From NCBI GenBank assembly GCA_027886175.1, contig JAJNNQ010000026.1, positions 31,576,001-31,640,000 on the forward strand: a DNA stretch of 64,000 nucleotides. The letters run 5' to 3'. A program made the position numbers and the translations under genes. Within the stretch, counting starts at the first letter, position 1. Every line of letters begins with the position of its first letter. Origin of the DNA: Phylloscopus collybita (taxonomy: Eukaryota; Chordata; Aves; Passeriformes; Phylloscopidae). Below the pieces are notes generated by a model that was not told the origin of the DNA, did not search any database, and worked only from the letters and a program-made list of their open reading frames with translations. Below, piece after piece: positions 61,384 to 64,000 of the stretch.

Positions 61384-64000
61384 CAGCCTCTTCCCAGGAG
61401 CTCCTTTGCCGCTGAAGAACTGCCATCAAATCTTCCCATTATTTTGACTCCATTCATGTTAGGATAAAACTAATCATACCCTAGAGGTGTCTCTTTCTGT
61501 CCTTCATTGGGAAACTAGAGTAACTATCATATGGCTGTCAGATGTGTAGTGTCAGGTGAGATGAACATGATCATTAACAATACTGAGAGACTGAAGATAA
61601 CAAATTGTGGAGAGAGAATGGTTTTTGCTACGAACACAAGCAGTGTCTGAAGCATTTTATTTTGTAAACACTGATGGCTGATGAAAAACTTGAGTGATTT
61701 ATGTTTGGCAGCCTGTTTCTTACTTCAGGTCTTACTTCACAGATCCCTTCCTTTCATCTCTCAAGGAAGCTTTTAATTGTACCCAGTGTGATTAAAAGCC
61801 TTCCAGTGAATACTGGTATTCTCTCACATCTGTTTTCAACCATTATTTCTATATAACTTATTTTTGCAGAGCTGTGGAACTCTGCAACTCCTTATTCTGA
61901 AACTGTTTAAACATGGGAAACATCCTTAAAGTTATTAGAACAGTGCTCTATGTTTTGCAGAATTCCTTTATAATTAATGTATAGATCCAAGGTCTGGATC
62001 TTTAAGCCACAGAATTTTTTTCATCTTTTCTTGTCTTTCATGTATCAAAAAACCCATCTAGTACAGCATCATAATACAGTTTCACCTTAACTTCCTATTT
62101 AAATATTTTTTTTTAACTCTTAGAATTAGAATTCCATATACTTCCAACAAAAATGAATTATGAAGTCCAGACATACTGTTTGAAAGATATCAGTATGTTA
62201 CTTAATTTTCCAACATATTTACTGGGATTCTTTAGTCTTAATATGTAATATAGAGGTACGAACCTTAGAGTCAAAAAAGAAGAGAAGGAAATGACCAACT
62301 TTCAGTTTTACTGACATGGAAATTAACAACAAAAAATAGAGGTTGTTGTGGCAACATGCCATCTTTTAAATTTGAGTTACATTTTATATGTATACATGTG
62401 TGCATATGTTTTAAAATCACTATTTGTCCACAAGTCTCTCTTGTTTGAGACACTGTATGTGCACATGATATCCATGCTAGACAATACTGAAGCTCCAAGG
62501 GACAAGTCTTGCATGCAGTGAGAAAACACACCAAATTCAGAAACAAAAATGTTACTATGTTTTCTAACTCCATGTGCTTTACTGTTTGTTGTCTTTTATT
62601 ATTTGTACATCTCCTAAAAATATGCAGAAAATCCTGGTCCTCTCCCAGATCCAGAAACTACATCTTGAAAACTATTGCTTTAGATTGAATAACTGTTTTT
62701 CTGAAAACCCAAAACAAGGAAAACTACATGCACAAAAAGTTGGAAAAGTACATGTCCTGCCTGCACAATTCACTTATTTTAGCATCCTGATCCTGAAAGT
62801 AAGAAATCAGAAATCAAACACGGATAGGGAGGGAAGCAACCTGCAGCTATACAGTTGGTGTGGAGAGAAAGGTTTTGGAAACATAGAATCTAGAACTAAT
62901 GCTGACACCTGTTAAGTGATTATTTTTCAGCTTGCTGATGATTTTAATTATTTATTTGTTTTTTCAACTTTTTAAATAGGTGAAAAACTAGATGTGTGTT
63001 TGTGTTAGCCTAATGGACTGTAGCATAACTCCATTCTCTCTTTCTCCGAGAAACAAGTACTGCTCTTCATAAAGCCTAACTCTTTTTTTTTTTAACTTTA
63101 TGAATTATTTGCAGAAGATCTTTTGACAATGAGTTTAAAGGTTGTGAAAGCACAAAGGATGGCTCTGTGGGATACAGTAAAAGCTTTGAAATACCCAAGT
63201 CCCTGGACCAACAGCTTTTACATAAGATAGTTCTGCAGAGAGACAAATAGAGCAGGTTTTGGAGATGACCTGATTAAGTTGTTCTTACTGCTGAAGGCAT
63301 TTAACATTCCACAAGAGTCTGTACAAATTGAAGTAGCATTTTTACCAGTAGCCTCAGACTCCCTAGAACTGTGAGGCGCAAAGTGTTATCAAGAACTTTT
63401 CTGAAACACTGCTTTCAATAGTAGCTGTAAGAATCCACAGTGAGTTATTATTTCCATGGTGACACAGGTATAGATGCCGTTCTACCAAAAAAAAAAAAAA
63501 TTCTAGATGTTCTTTTCATCCTAACTGATGTACACAGAAAAGTGTTCCTCTGCTTCTTTTTTTTTTTTTTTTAATAGGGTGCTAGTAATATATTATACTA
63601 GTAGAGCAACTTTCTTTACATTTCTCTTTAAAGATCTTGAATATCTCATTCCAAAATTTAGCATCCCCTCAATTTTATGGCACAGTACATTAGAAAAATT
63701 GAATCTCTTGTCTTGTGTTTCTCTAAAATTTAAATAAATATGCTTTTCAGCCTAATCTCCACATTTTGGATTTATCCATAATGCATATTAAAAACCACAT
63801 TGCCTCCCCCTAAAAACAATGTGTTGAAATAAGAGCCTGGGGGAATCAAAAAAAAGAAGCATTAAAAAAAAATACAAATTTTTCTGTATTGCTCATATTT
63901 GTTCTAGTAGTAATGAACTCAAGAGGCATATGTATCTATGTTGTTTATTAAAGAAAATCACTTCATTATACAACCTGCATTTTTTTCTCCTGTGTATTGG
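61384..64000. other. unique AT-rich DNA, nothing recognised
   Basis: No known repeat family; only short A or T runs (63488, 63557). Open frames here are short and without splice context. Confidence 0.5.

Noticed and set aside
1..64000. CRISPR arrays, tRNA or rRNA genes, prokaryotic operons
   Set aside because: No regularly spaced repeats with unique spacers, no cloverleaf or rRNA sequence and no compact coding were seen; the composition and repeats are avian.

Overview
The window looks like nuclear DNA from a bird, most likely a songbird. It is AT-rich, CpG-poor and full of stop codons. It carries five CR1 LINE copies, the dominant avian non-LTR retrotransposon, and about nine LTR-type sequences of the endogenous retrovirus families common in bird (especially passerine) genomes. 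There are no operons, no dense coding and no bacterial signals. I recognise no complete protein-coding gene. The window is best read as a gene desert or the inside of very long introns.

Layout. 1-1.08 kb is unique sequence. 1.08-3.5 kb holds two LTR-type elements, both reading on the minus strand. 3.5-11.4 kb is unique AT-rich DNA with a perfect 23-bp hairpin (7474-7528) and a short A/C-rich block. 11.4-16.5 kb is the densest repeat zone: two related LTRs flank a different LTR, followed by a CR1 and another LTR, all on the minus strand. 16.5-24.4 kb is mostly unique, with an internally deleted LTR at 19.4 kb and several minus-strand exon-like segments. 24.8-29.8 kb holds plus-strand exon-like segments, including a signal-peptide-like start, and an LTR at 26.7 kb. 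30-35 kb is unique, with a pyrimidine tract and a CpG-retaining stretch at 31.6-32.1 kb. CR1 copies lie at 35.1, 40.1, 47.8 and 49.7 kb; low-complexity A/C, GATA and TA repeats lie at 46-48.5 kb. Two solo LTRs with intact target-site duplications lie at 55.7 and 58.8 kb. The rest is unique.

If there is a gene, the best hint is the phase-compatible pair of plus-strand candidate exons at 24790-24891 and 26324-26413, possibly ending near 29815. Strong-looking pseudo-exons are common in vertebrate introns, so every exon call here is a hypothesis needing transcript or cross-species evidence. All retroviral and CR1 remains are fragments; I see no intact viral reading frame.
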